A stretch of DNA of 34,176 nt, from contig JAGUXE010000053.1 of assembly GCA_020061995.1 (NCBI GenBank), positions 1-34,176 on the forward strand. The letters are read 5' to 3'. This document shows, piece by piece, positions 14,506 through 22,612 of this stretch. The stretch is from Ignavibacteriales bacterium. GTDB taxonomy: Bacteria; Bacteroidota; Ignavibacteria; Ignavibacteriales; Ignavibacteriaceae. The position numbers and the translations under genes are program-made. Within the stretch, counting starts at the first letter, position 1. Every line of letters begins with the position of its first letter. The notes under the pieces are model-generated. The model made no database searches, was not told where the DNA came from, and saw only the letters and a program-made list of their open reading frames with translations.

Positions 14506-15475
14506 AAAAACAAATTATATTTTGTCATTAAAACATTCATATTGGAAATTTTACAATGTTTTAAACAAGATTTGGAATGCATACAAACCAATTATTGAGA
14601 TTCCTTCTGATATAAAAGAAACTATCCTTGTTTTAGGAAGTGGCAGAAGCGGGACAACATGGGTTGGTGATGTTATTTCTAAGATGTTAAAAGCACGTCC
14701 AATATTTGAGCCATTTCTTTTGAGTCGAAAAAAAGAATTTATATTGACTAAAAAAAGAATATTCAAAGAATCTGAAATTGACCGTAACTATCAGCTTTAT
14801 ATTAGACCGAATTCATTAAATAATCATTATCATAAACAAATAAAAATAATTCTTCATGGAAAGATACAAAGTTCATGGTCAGATAGAGATAGCCAATTAT
14901 ATATTTATAAAAGAAGAGTAATTAAAGACATAAGGGCTAACCTTTTTATGGCCTATATCGCTTTAAATTGGCCTGATATAAAAGTTGTTTGGATTACAAG
15001 AAATCCTATTGATGTTATAAAATCACAAATAAAAATGAATCAGGAAGGGTGGGATTTTAATTGGAGCGCTGATAATGTAATGACACAACAATATCTTTTA
15101 GAAGACTGGCTCAGTCCTTTTTTATCGAAATTATTATCTGCAAAATCACTTTATGAAAAATTAACACATAAATGGTGTATTGAGACATATATTCCACATA
15201 ATCAGAATGTTGAAAACCTTGCAAATGTATTAAAAGTTAATTATGAAAATCTAATAAAAGGGAAAAATGAATGGGATAAAATCGCTAAATTTTTAATTGG
15301 AAAAATGTGGGAAAAAGACAGACTTGAATCATTATCAAATATTCCCAGTAGAACATCATGGATAGACACTGGAAAAAGAAAAAAGATTAATAAATCATAT
15401 TTATTTTCAAAGGATGAAATAGAAATAATAAAATGTATTATAGATTCATATGGGCTGAGCAATTATATAGTTTAA
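14498..15475 (+). CDS. Sulfotransferase family protein (second copy)
   Basis: 325 residues if started at the ATG at 14498. The frame is open further upstream to 14300, but that extension would overlap the preceding GT2 by about 200 bp, has no family homology, and is rejected. The 5'-PSB loop is LVLGSGRSGTTWVGDVI (GSGRSGTTW at 47-55) and the 3'-phosphate motif is WITRNPIDVIKSQ at about 165-177. The C-terminal region SNIPSRTSWIDTGKRKKINKS resembles carbohydrate sulfotransferases. The 8-bp overlap with the GT2 gene suggests that sugar addition and sulfation are coordinately expressed. It shows little similarity to the sulfotransferase at 9107 beyond the PAPS motifs, so the two probably modify different positions. 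Confidence 0.87.
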   Translation: MIKKTNYILSLKHSYWKFYNVLNKIWNAYKPIIEIPSDIKETILVLGSGRSGTTWVGDVISKMLKARPIFEPFLLSRKKEFILTKKRIFKESEIDRNYQLYIRPNSLNNHYHKQIKIILHGKIQSSWSDRDSQLYIYKRRVIKDIRANLFMAYIALNWPDIKVVWITRNPIDVIKSQIKMNQEGWDFNWSADNVMTQQYLLEDWLSPFLSKLLSAKSLYEKLTHKWCIETYIPHNQNVENLANVLKVNYENLIKGKNEWDKIAKFLIGKMWEKDRLESLSNIPSRTSWIDTGKRKKINKSYLFSKDEIEIIKCIIDSYGLSNYIV

Positions 15476-15549
15476 ACTATAATTTATACAATTTATAATT
15501 TCCTTCTATCAATTGATAATAGATTAGTCTGAAAATCTAAAAACTGAAT

Positions 15550-16503
15550 ATGATATTATCTTTGAAAAATAGAATATTAGTTAGTGTTATTATTCCCTGT
15601 TATAATGCTCACAGATATATAGAGAAAACAATTGAATCTGTTTTATTTCAAACTTATCCTGTTTTAGAAATAATTATTGTTGATGATGGATCTACTGACA
15701 ATACAATAGATATCATTACCAAAAAGTATTATTCTTATAATCAAATTAAAGTAATTCGCCAGGAAAACAAAGGGGAGTGTGCTACAAGAAACCAGGGAAT
15801 AGAAGAAGCAAAGGGTGACTGGATAGCATTTATTGACGCTGATGATATCTGGGAACCAGAAAAATTAGAGTTACAAATATCTTCAATTAAAAATACCACA
15901 AAAAATAATATTATATGTGTTAACACTGGAGTTTATACTTTTGGTGAAAATATCGAACGCAAATCTAAGCCTATTCCTGAGGCAGTTAAAGAAAGAGATT
16001 ATAGGATTGAAACATTATTAATCACGCCTTTGATTAATACTTCTTCAGCCATGATCAGAGCTAATGTTAATTTGAGATTTCCTGAATGGGCAAGCCAAGG
16101 AGGTGATATGATATTTTTTGCTGAGTTATGTCAATACGGAGAATTTTTATACATACCCAAAGAACTTGTTGGTTATAGAATGCATTCACAACAAAAAACA
16201 AAAATGAGAAGTGCCTGGAAATTCCATTTTCAAAATAGATTCAGATGGATAGAAGAAAATGAAAATATATTAGGAAAAGAGAGATCTGAAAATTTGAGAA
16301 ATTTGTTACGTCATCAGGTGATTGAATGGCTGGATCTTGCCAGATGGAACAGGCAGTGGGAAAGGTATTATGATCTCAGAGAATATGCAAAAACTCTTCC
16401 ATGGCCTGAAGGACCCCCGGATATTTTAAATGGGCGAATATATCCCAAGTTTATATATAAAATTAAAGACTTTATTGACTCACAAACAAAAAACTATTTG
16501 TAA
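15550..16503 (+). CDS. Family 2 glycosyltransferase (paralogue B)
   Basis: 317-residue GT-A enzyme with VSVIIPCYNAHRYIEKTIES, VDDGSTDNT and the metal-binding IDADDIWEPEKLEL. The C-terminus DLARWNRQWERYYDLREYAK and then PWPEGPPDIL aligns throughout with the GT2 at 13546, indicating a duplication that now flanks the second sulfotransferase. No strong ribosome-binding site is seen; the 74-bp leader is almost entirely A/T. It probably adds a sugar related to that added by paralogue A. The next gene starts 12 bases after its stop. Confidence 0.88.
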   Translation: MILSLKNRILVSVIIPCYNAHRYIEKTIESVLFQTYPVLEIIIVDDGSTDNTIDIITKKYYSYNQIKVIRQENKGECATRNQGIEEAKGDWIAFIDADDIWEPEKLELQISSIKNTTKNNIICVNTGVYTFGENIERKSKPIPEAVKERDYRIETLLITPLINTSSAMIRANVNLRFPEWASQGGDMIFFAELCQYGEFLYIPKELVGYRMHSQQKTKMRSAWKFHFQNRFRWIEENENILGKERSENLRNLLRHQVIEWLDLARWNRQWERYYDLREYAKTLPWPEGPPDILNGRIYPKFIYKIKDFIDSQTKNYL

Positions 16504-16515
16504 TTATAAATATAA

Positions 16516-17388
16516 ATGACTATTGTAAGCGTGATAATTCCTGTTTATAATAGTGCAGATTTCATAAGAGATGCAATAAATTCTGCTTTAAACCAAATTG
16601 ATGTTAATGTAGAAGTTGTTGTTATCGATGATGGTTCAACAGATGAAACACCAGAGATACTTAAAGAATATGGGACTCAAATAAAAGTACTTCGTCAGAC
16701 AAATTCTGGACATGTAAAAGCAAGAAATAATGGTGCAAAGCTATCTTCAGGTGAATGGTTAGCTTTTCTTGATGCAGACGATAAATGGCATTCAGAGAAG
16801 CTTAAGAAACAACTCTCAATTGCAACTAATGAAATTGGTTTAGTCTACACAGATAGACAAAACTTTGGTGACATTACAAGAATCAATCCAATCGCTTCAC
16901 AGAGTGGCAATTTATATGAAGGAGATATCTTTGAAGACCTTCTATTGGGTAACTTTATTACTGTATCAAGTGTAATTATTCGTAAAAAATGGTTTGAGTT
17001 TTTAAAAGGATTTGATACCTCACTTCTTGTCTGTGAAGATTGGGATATGTGGTTACGATTCTCAGGGGCCGGAGGAATAACAGCTGTTTGCAGAGAACCT
17101 TTGACTCTATATAGATGGAGTTTACTCTCGATGAGTTTTAATCATACTCGTATGCTGGAAGGACGTTTGAAAGTCTTACAAAAGGCATTAGATTCACCAA
17201 TGGGTAAAAAAGTATCTGAAACCTTAAAAAGAAAAGCTATTTCTAATGTCTGGAAGACTTCAGCTTGGTATGCCATGCCTTCAAAAAAACATCTATCCTT
17301 ATTATGGTATCTAAAAGCTTTATACTATACGCCTAAAGAGGCCTCAATCTACAAGCAAATTGTTAAATGTTGTTTGGGTAGAAAATAA
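16516..17388 (+). CDS. Family 2 glycosyltransferase
   Basis: 290-residue GT-A enzyme: VSVIIPVYNSADFIRDAINS, IDDGSTDETPEIL, and LDADDKWHSEKLKKQL (DxD type). Later VCEDWDMWLRFS is the usual acceptor/catalytic-base region (ED-x-D/W motif) of GT2 capsule and O-antigen enzymes. It lacks the C-terminal ARW/QWERY extension of the two neighbouring GT2 paralogues, so it forms a separate lineage. The leader before the ATG is all A/T with no visible Shine-Dalgarno. It ends the glycosyltransferase/sulfotransferase block; a 114-bp A/T-rich gap with no clear element follows. Confidence 0.88.
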   Translation: MTIVSVIIPVYNSADFIRDAINSALNQIDVNVEVVVIDDGSTDETPEILKEYGTQIKVLRQTNSGHVKARNNGAKLSSGEWLAFLDADDKWHSEKLKKQLSIATNEIGLVYTDRQNFGDITRINPIASQSGNLYEGDIFEDLLLGNFITVSSVIIRKKWFEFLKGFDTSLLVCEDWDMWLRFSGAGGITAVCREPLTLYRWSLLSMSFNHTRMLEGRLKVLQKALDSPMGKKVSETLKRKAISNVWKTSAWYAMPSKKHLSLLWYLKALYYTPKEASIYKQIVKCCLGRK

Positions 17389-17502
17389 AATTTAGATTAT
17401 TATCTTTAGATATCATCTTTCATGACTAAATCTTTCAAATTGCAACTCAGCAAGAAAAAATAGCAAAATTATTTCACTTTTAATAGAAAAAAGAGGAAAT
17501 TA

Positions 17503-19155
17503 ATGAAAGAAACTAAGGATTTGTATTCAATCAGTTTACTTCCTCGTCAGCTCTGTGATCTTGAACTTTTATTAAATGGCGCTTTTTCTCCACTTGCAGG
17601 ATTTATGAAAAAAGAGGACTATGAAAGTGTAATAGAAAACATGAGGCTATCTGATGGGGCACTATGGCCGATTCCAATAACACTTGATATTTCTGAGGAA
17701 ATATCAAGAAAGATTGAAGTTGGTCAACAGATAGCACTTCGAGATCAGGAAGGATTCATGCTGGCAGTGATGACTGTCGAAGATATTTGGAAACCTGATA
17801 AACTCAAAGAGGCTCGGAAAGTATATCATACAGATGAAATAACTCATCCGGGTATTGCTTATCTTCTTGAACAAACTGGCCCTTATTACATAGGGGGAAA
17901 AGTAGAAGGAATCCATCTACCGATACATTATGATTATAAGAATCTGAGACTTACTCCTTCTGAAACGAGAGAGTATTTCAAAAAGAATGGATGGAGAAGA
18001 GTGGTAGTATTTCAGACACTTCAACCTTTACATAATGCTCACAAGGCCATGACCTTAAAAGCTGCTGAAAAGGCGAGGTCAAATATACTCCTTCATCCAA
18101 TAGTAGGAACTACTAGTCCGAATGATATAGAGCATCATTCAAGGGTAAGGTTTTATGAGGCGATCTGTCAGACATACCCGCCCGGAACCGTTCTATTAAA
18201 TCTTCTTCCATATGCAATGCGAATGGCTGGGCCACGAGAGGCATTGTTACAGGCAATAATTAATAGAAATTATGGATGCACTCATTTTATTGTAACTCCA
18301 CATCATGGAGATCCGTTCACTAATGATAAGAGACCTCCTTACTATCCGAGTTTATCAGCGATTGAATTACTTGAACAGTATGAAGATGCTCTCGGGATTG
18401 GAATAATACCTTATGAAGAAATGGCCTATGTTGAAGAACTTGCTCAGTATATTCCAAAAAATGAATGCCCTTCGAGTTTTGTTCCAAAAAGTCTTTCTTC
18501 TGTTGAATTGAAAAGAAGGCTTGACTTCAATATAGACATTCCAGAATGGTTTTCACCTAAAGAAGTAGTTACAGAACTGAGACGTGCATACCCACCAAGA
18601 AATAAACAGGGATTTACGATATTATTTACAGGGCTACCGAGCTCAGGAAAATCTACTATAGCAAAAATACTCCTTACAAAGTTTCTTGAAATAGCAGATA
18701 GACCGGTTACCCTTCTTGATGGAGATATCGTTCGCAAGCACCTTTCGAGTGAACTCGGATTTTCAAAAGAGCATAGACATATAAATGTCGTTAGAATCGG
18801 ATATGTTGCAAGCGAGATTACTAAAAATGGCGGTATTGCAATTTGTGCACCTATTGCTCCATATGAAAGATCAAGACGATATAATAGAGAGCTTATTTCA
18901 AAGTATGGTGGATATATCGAAGTATATGTTGCTACACCGTTAGAAGTCTGCATGAAAAGAGATCGAAAAGGTTTGTATACAAAGGCTTTAGACGGAAAAA
19001 TCAAAGGTGTTACAGGAATAGATGACCCTTATGAAGTTCCCATAAATCCAGAAGTTATAATTGATACGACTGACATCACACCTGAAGAAGCTGTACAGGA
19101 AGTGCTTTTTTATTTGAAAATACAGAAATATATTGGAAAGGTAGATGGAACATAA
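17503..19155 (+). CDS. Bifunctional sulfate adenylyltransferase/adenylylsulfate kinase (PAPS synthesis), SAT active site altered
   Basis: 550 residues: PUA-like N-terminus (LLNGAFSPLAGFMKKEDY), ATP-sulfurylase domain to about 350, APS kinase domain 370-540. The kinase keeps its P-loop GLPSSGKST (377-385), LDGDIVRKHLSSELGFSKEH, and GLYTKALDGKIKGVTGIDDP. In the sulfurylase domain the fold is clear (LLNLLPYAMRMAGPREALLQ), but the catalytic QTRNPxHxxH motif reads QTLQPLHNAH (171-180) and the GRDHAG motif reads TPHHGD (265-270). The family's sulfate/ATP-binding arginines are therefore missing. The SAT half may be inactive or repurposed, leaving APS kinase to make PAPS for the two neighbouring sulfotransferases. 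AGAGGA upstream supports the start. Confidence 0.88.
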   Translation: MKETKDLYSISLLPRQLCDLELLLNGAFSPLAGFMKKEDYESVIENMRLSDGALWPIPITLDISEEISRKIEVGQQIALRDQEGFMLAVMTVEDIWKPDKLKEARKVYHTDEITHPGIAYLLEQTGPYYIGGKVEGIHLPIHYDYKNLRLTPSETREYFKKNGWRRVVVFQTLQPLHNAHKAMTLKAAEKARSNILLHPIVGTTSPNDIEHHSRVRFYEAICQTYPPGTVLLNLLPYAMRMAGPREALLQAIINRNYGCTHFIVTPHHGDPFTNDKRPPYYPSLSAIELLEQYEDALGIGIIPYEEMAYVEELAQYIPKNECPSSFVPKSLSSVELKRRLDFNIDIPEWFSPKEVVTELRRAYPPRNKQGFTILFTGLPSSGKSTIAKILLTKFLEIADRPVTLLDGDIVRKHLSSELGFSKEHRHINVVRIGYVASEITKNGGIAICAPIAPYERSRRYNRELISKYGGYIEVYVATPLEVCMKRDRKGLYTKALDGKIKGVTGIDDPYEVPINPEVIIDTTDITPEEAVQEVLFYLKIQKYIGKVDGT

Positions 19156-19203
19156 AATATTATCTCCTCAATATAAATCATATAGTATCTCCATTTAATA
19201 TAA

Positions 19204-20547
19204 ATGGGTAAGATACTTCTTTTAATTCTTATTGTTGGAACTGCAGTAGTATCCCTTTTTCAGTCTTGGATTGGTGTGATGGCATATTACATACTTGCAA
19301 TCATGGGTCCTCAGTACATATGGTGGTGGAATTTTGAAGGGATTAGAGTATCATTTATAGTAGGTGTTTTTGCATTATCAGGGGTTGTTCTTGCCGTATT
19401 AACAAAAAGGTTTGATTTGCAATTTTTAAGAACAAAATTGAATTTATGGATTTTTTTGCTTTATACATTTCTTTTAATTTCTTATTTTTTAGGACCTTAT
19501 GTTTCTATGCCTGAACGAAAACTTTATGACCCTGATACAGTATTCATAAATGCATCAAAAATATTCCTTTTTTATTTTTGTGCTGTCATTGCAATAAATG
19601 AAATAAAAAAACTACGATACTTAAGCATTATTTTTCTTTTCATTACAGTTTTTTTTATCTATTGGGCAAATATGCAATATTTTAATGAAAACTGGTTTAA
19701 GTTTGATATGGGACGATTAAGTGGACCAACTGATATTAGAGGAATAGGTCTTTATGGTGATGAAAATGCTTTTGCAATGCTTTTTGTAACAGGACTTCCT
19801 TTTTTATATTTTATTGGACAGACATTACATAATAAATGGTTTCGATATGTCCTATGGGCAATAATTCCTTTTGGATGGCATGCAGTTTTTTTAACAGGCT
19901 CTCGTGGGGGACTGGTAGGTCTGGGAGTAATTGTTCTATTAACTGCTATTTCGAGTAAAAGAAAACTTATTGCAGCTTTATTGATTCCACTCGCAGTATT
20001 TTTCTATTTCTGGCAGGCAGGTGATGTTATGAAAGAAAGGGCAGAAACTATTGTTGATCAGGAGGGTGAGAAGTCTTTAGAGGGTAGGCTTAATGCATGG
20101 GAAGCAGGGGCAAAAATGATTGTAAACCATCCAATAACTGGGGTTGGGATTGTTTCTTTTATGTCAGCATTTCCTGACTATAGTGAAGATAAGCCAAGAG
20201 TTGCACATAATACAGCTATCCAATTTGCAGCAGAATCAGGTGTTATCGCAGGAGTCAGTTATGTGATGATAATAATTATGTTCTTTATAAGTTATAAGAG
20301 AATAAAAAGATGGTGTGAAGACAATCGTGATTATCCAGATCTAATGATTATTGAATCTTTAAACAGTGCAAGTTTTGTATCATTTTCTGGATTAATTGTA
20401 TGCTCTTTATTTTTGAGTTTAAATTTTCACGAGATGTTTTTTTCCCTTTTGATTTTTAATAATTCATTGTCAGTCATTTGTTCAAAATCACAATTTGTTA
20501 CTCAAGAGGCTAATGTTTTAAGAGATGCTGAAATAAATTCAGCATGA
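19204..20547 (+). CDS. Putative O-glycosylation ligase, exosortase A-associated (O-antigen ligase-like)
   Basis: 447-residue polytopic membrane protein with about 10-12 TM helices. N-terminal QSWIGVMAYYILAIMGPQYI and WWWNFEGIRVSFIVG resemble the XrtA-associated ligase family (TIGR03097). The large periplasmic loop of the Wzy_C fold is present: GSRGGLVGLGVIVL, then GRLNAWEAGAKMIVNHPITG and VAHNTAIQFAAESG, with the conserved His-Asn pair. These enzymes transfer an undecaprenyl-linked glycan to an acceptor in the periplasm, or polymerise units. Having it beside an ABC exporter suggests it is used for attachment rather than Wzy polymerisation, an inference. The 48-bp upstream gap is A/T-rich with no clear ribosome-binding site. 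Confidence 0.82.
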   Translation: MGKILLLILIVGTAVVSLFQSWIGVMAYYILAIMGPQYIWWWNFEGIRVSFIVGVFALSGVVLAVLTKRFDLQFLRTKLNLWIFLLYTFLLISYFLGPYVSMPERKLYDPDTVFINASKIFLFYFCAVIAINEIKKLRYLSIIFLFITVFFIYWANMQYFNENWFKFDMGRLSGPTDIRGIGLYGDENAFAMLFVTGLPFLYFIGQTLHNKWFRYVLWAIIPFGWHAVFLTGSRGGLVGLGVIVLLTAISSKRKLIAALLIPLAVFFYFWQAGDVMKERAETIVDQEGEKSLEGRLNAWEAGAKMIVNHPITGVGIVSFMSAFPDYSEDKPRVAHNTAIQFAAESGVIAGVSYVMIIIMFFISYKRIKRWCEDNRDYPDLMIIESLNSASFVSFSGLIVCSLFLSLNFHEMFFSLLIFNNSLSVICSKSQFVTQEANVLRDAEINSA

Positions 20548-20583
20548 TAAGGTAACGCTGAGAAGCTCAAATAGGAGTTAAAC

Positions 20584-20610
20584 ATGACAAAAAATGGAGA
20601 TTTTAAATGA
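20584..20610 (+). CDS. Candidate 8-codon upstream ORF (leader peptide)
   Basis: ATG at 20584 is preceded by AGGAG at 20573-20577 with good spacing and encodes M-T-K-N-G-D-F-K, then TGA. The stop overlaps the ATGA of the lipoprotein gene start at 20607. It could couple translation of that gene, which also has its own weaker TGGAG at about 20594. Such short frames arise by chance, so support is modest. Confidence 0.3.
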   Translation: MTKNGDFK

Positions 20611-22484
20611 TGAAAAGACATATAAAATTGGTTTTATTAATTTTGATTTTTTCAATATTATCTTGTAGCAAAATTGATGGATCATCTAATATTCCTCAGG
20701 TTACAGGCCTGAAGGTCTTTCATCAAAATGGGCAGACTTTTATAGTATGGAATGGTATAGAAAGATATGGTGAACCATCTGCTGAAGATGAGGTTTTAGG
20801 AGGTCTTTTACAGCCAGCATTTAAAAAGAAACTTGAATTGCTCAAAAAAGCAGAAAAAGAAGGGAAAAAAATTTCATACCAAATCTATCGCTCAACAAAT
20901 TCTATTACATCAACATCTATTAAATCAGCGGAGCTAATCGCAGATGTTCAACCGCTATCAGTTTATTACCCATTTCATCTTGGAATGACATGGTATGGTG
21001 AAATTCATAAAAACTCTGTGATTCCGAGAATTGCTGTTGAACCCCTCAAAACTCTTAATGATGGGCAAGAAGTATATGTACATACAATCAAAAAAAACGG
21101 AAGATTTTTTTATGCTGTAACAAATTTAATCAATGGAAAGGAAAATACATCAATAACTGCGCAGAATTCTTTGAACGAGCCTATTTTTGAGCAGATAAGT
21201 TCACCGGAGCCTGTACTTCAAAGAGTACGAAAGATCGATAGAAAACAACACTATCTCTATCAGCATGGACCTGCTGAAGTTCACTATTACATGATGTGGG
21301 TAGATGAACCATATTCGAATAAACCTCAGGGATTTGAGTGGGCTGTTGCTATCCCTAAGGGATGTGGCACTGAGAAAAAGCCTGCAGTTCTTCAATTATA
21401 TCTTCACCCATGGGGTGGAAATCCTGATACTGGAACTTTCTGGTATGATGTCAAACCATGCACAATTCGTGTATCTACTGTCAATTTTCCGCCACAGGAC
21501 TGGTGGTATGGTTACAGAATGAGTTATGGTCATTCGAAGCAAAATAAAAATGACATTGTTTTTAACTACACTGAACGAAGGCTTATGCATTTTATTGATT
21601 GGGTTAAAAAGAACTGGGAAATAGATGAAAATAGAATCTTTGTTGAGGGCTCTTCTATGGGTGGTACCGGTGCAATGCATTTTGGAATGAAAAATGGTGA
21701 TATTTTTGCATATGCAAACTCTTGGGTGGGAATTGGAAGCTGGCGTAACAGTACATATTTCAGAAAAGGTGAGCGGGTCAAATGGGGTGAAATTGATGAG
21801 TTAATGAACTATAATGGCGTTAAATTTGATGACTGGATGGACCTTTCGTGGTGGCTCAGTAAGTATCCTCAGAAGGAAACTTCATTTTTAAGTTTTGCAA
21901 ACGGGAAGAATGATGACCAGATAGGCTGGTATCAGGCAGTAGTTACTGTAAAGGCACTTCAGGAGACAAAAAGGCCATTTGTTTTTAGATGGGGAATGGG
22001 AGGACATGGTGAACGAGCTATTTTCATGTTTAACCCGGAGATAATGGCATTAGATAAAAGTATCCCAGCATTTCATAATTGTTCACTTGATAATAAAATC
22101 GGTAATGGCACTAAACTCAGCATATCTCAAAAGTTTAAAACGCAAGAAGGTAAGGTGCTTGATGACTGGTATGATGGTGATTCAAAAGGTCAAATTAATG
22201 CCTATCTTTTATGGGAAAGTGTTGTTGAAGGTGATGATAAATATGAAATTACAGTGTTTCTAACAAAAGAAGCCCCAAAAGATACTTGTACAGTAGATAT
22301 AACCCCGAGAAGGACACAGAAGTTTAAGGCAAAGCCCGGTGAGAAGTTCAAATGGTCTAATATAAGCCTTAAGGATGGAAAAGAAATCCAGGCAGGAGCG
22401 GCAACATCTGATCAATGGGGATTGGTAACGATAGAGAAGTTGATTGTCAGTAAAGGGAAAAATAGGGTAAAAATCTGGAAATAG
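20607..22484 (+). CDS. Lipoprotein alpha/beta-hydrolase (esterase/depolymerase-like) with Fn3-like N-terminal region
   Basis: 625 residues. Hydrophobic signal LVLLILIFSILSC with probable lipidated Cys20 (slightly atypical lipobox), so it is predicted to be anchored in a membrane facing outward. Residues of about 30-180 look Fn3-like (VTGLKVFHQNGQTFIVWN, ISYQIYRSTNSI). The hydrolase domain has LYLHPWGGN (oxyanion region), IDENRIFVEGSSMGGTGAMH (nucleophile Ser350 in GSSMG) and RWGMGGHGERAIF (likely His region). The last about 120 residues are beta-rich. It resembles PHB-depolymerase/feruloyl-type esterases; in this locus it may remove acyl groups from the polysaccharide. The substrate is inferred. 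The start is ATGATG, with a possible coupled 8-codon upstream frame. Confidence 0.75.
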   Translation: MMKRHIKLVLLILIFSILSCSKIDGSSNIPQVTGLKVFHQNGQTFIVWNGIERYGEPSAEDEVLGGLLQPAFKKKLELLKKAEKEGKKISYQIYRSTNSITSTSIKSAELIADVQPLSVYYPFHLGMTWYGEIHKNSVIPRIAVEPLKTLNDGQEVYVHTIKKNGRFFYAVTNLINGKENTSITAQNSLNEPIFEQISSPEPVLQRVRKIDRKQHYLYQHGPAEVHYYMMWVDEPYSNKPQGFEWAVAIPKGCGTEKKPAVLQLYLHPWGGNPDTGTFWYDVKPCTIRVSTVNFPPQDWWYGYRMSYGHSKQNKNDIVFNYTERRLMHFIDWVKKNWEIDENRIFVEGSSMGGTGAMHFGMKNGDIFAYANSWVGIGSWRNSTYFRKGERVKWGEIDELMNYNGVKFDDWMDLSWWLSKYPQKETSFLSFANGKNDDQIGWYQAVVTVKALQETKRPFVFRWGMGGHGERAIFMFNPEIMALDKSIPAFHNCSLDNKIGNGTKLSISQKFKTQEGKVLDDWYDGDSKGQINAYLLWESVVEGDDKYEITVFLTKEAPKDTCTVDITPRRTQKFKAKPGEKFKWSNISLKDGKEIQAGAATSDQWGLVTIEKLIVSKGKNRVKIWK

Positions 22485-22528
22485 AAACGAACGACGCATA
22501 AAGTCTGTCAATATTATTCATTCCCTGA

Positions 22529-22564
22529 TGTCAAAATGTCACTCTCCCATGAAATATTTTGACA
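22529..22564. promoter_or_regulatory. 9-bp inverted repeat with TTGACA, candidate operator/promoter upstream of asnB
   Basis: TGTCAAAAT (22529-22537) and ATTTTGACA (22556-22564) are perfect inverted copies separated by 18 bases, in the 128-bp gap before the AsnB gene. The right arm overlaps a consensus -35 hexamer TTGACA (22559-22564). A well-spaced -10 box is not evident: TAAGAATAT lies too far downstream. A regulator site is therefore possible but unproven. This is one of the few gaps large enough for an internal promoter. Confidence 0.35.
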
Positions 22565-22612
22565 AACCCCTTGTTACCCCTACCTGTAAGAATATTTTTT
22601 CTGATTTAAAAT

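Noticed and set aside
17389..17502. Possible promoter or riboswitch before the SAT/APS-kinase gene
   Set aside because: The gap is only A/T-rich; I found no consistent -35/-10 pair, no strong hairpin and no known sulfur-related riboswitch core.
18444..19004. 186-codon open frame on the minus strand
   Set aside because: It lies entirely antisense to the APS kinase domain, has no recognisable family features and no ribosome-binding site; it is a shadow of the sense gene.
21304..21522. 72-codon plus-strand frame inside the lipoprotein esterase gene
   Set aside because: Out of frame with the well-supported hydrolase sequence and without family features or a ribosome-binding site.
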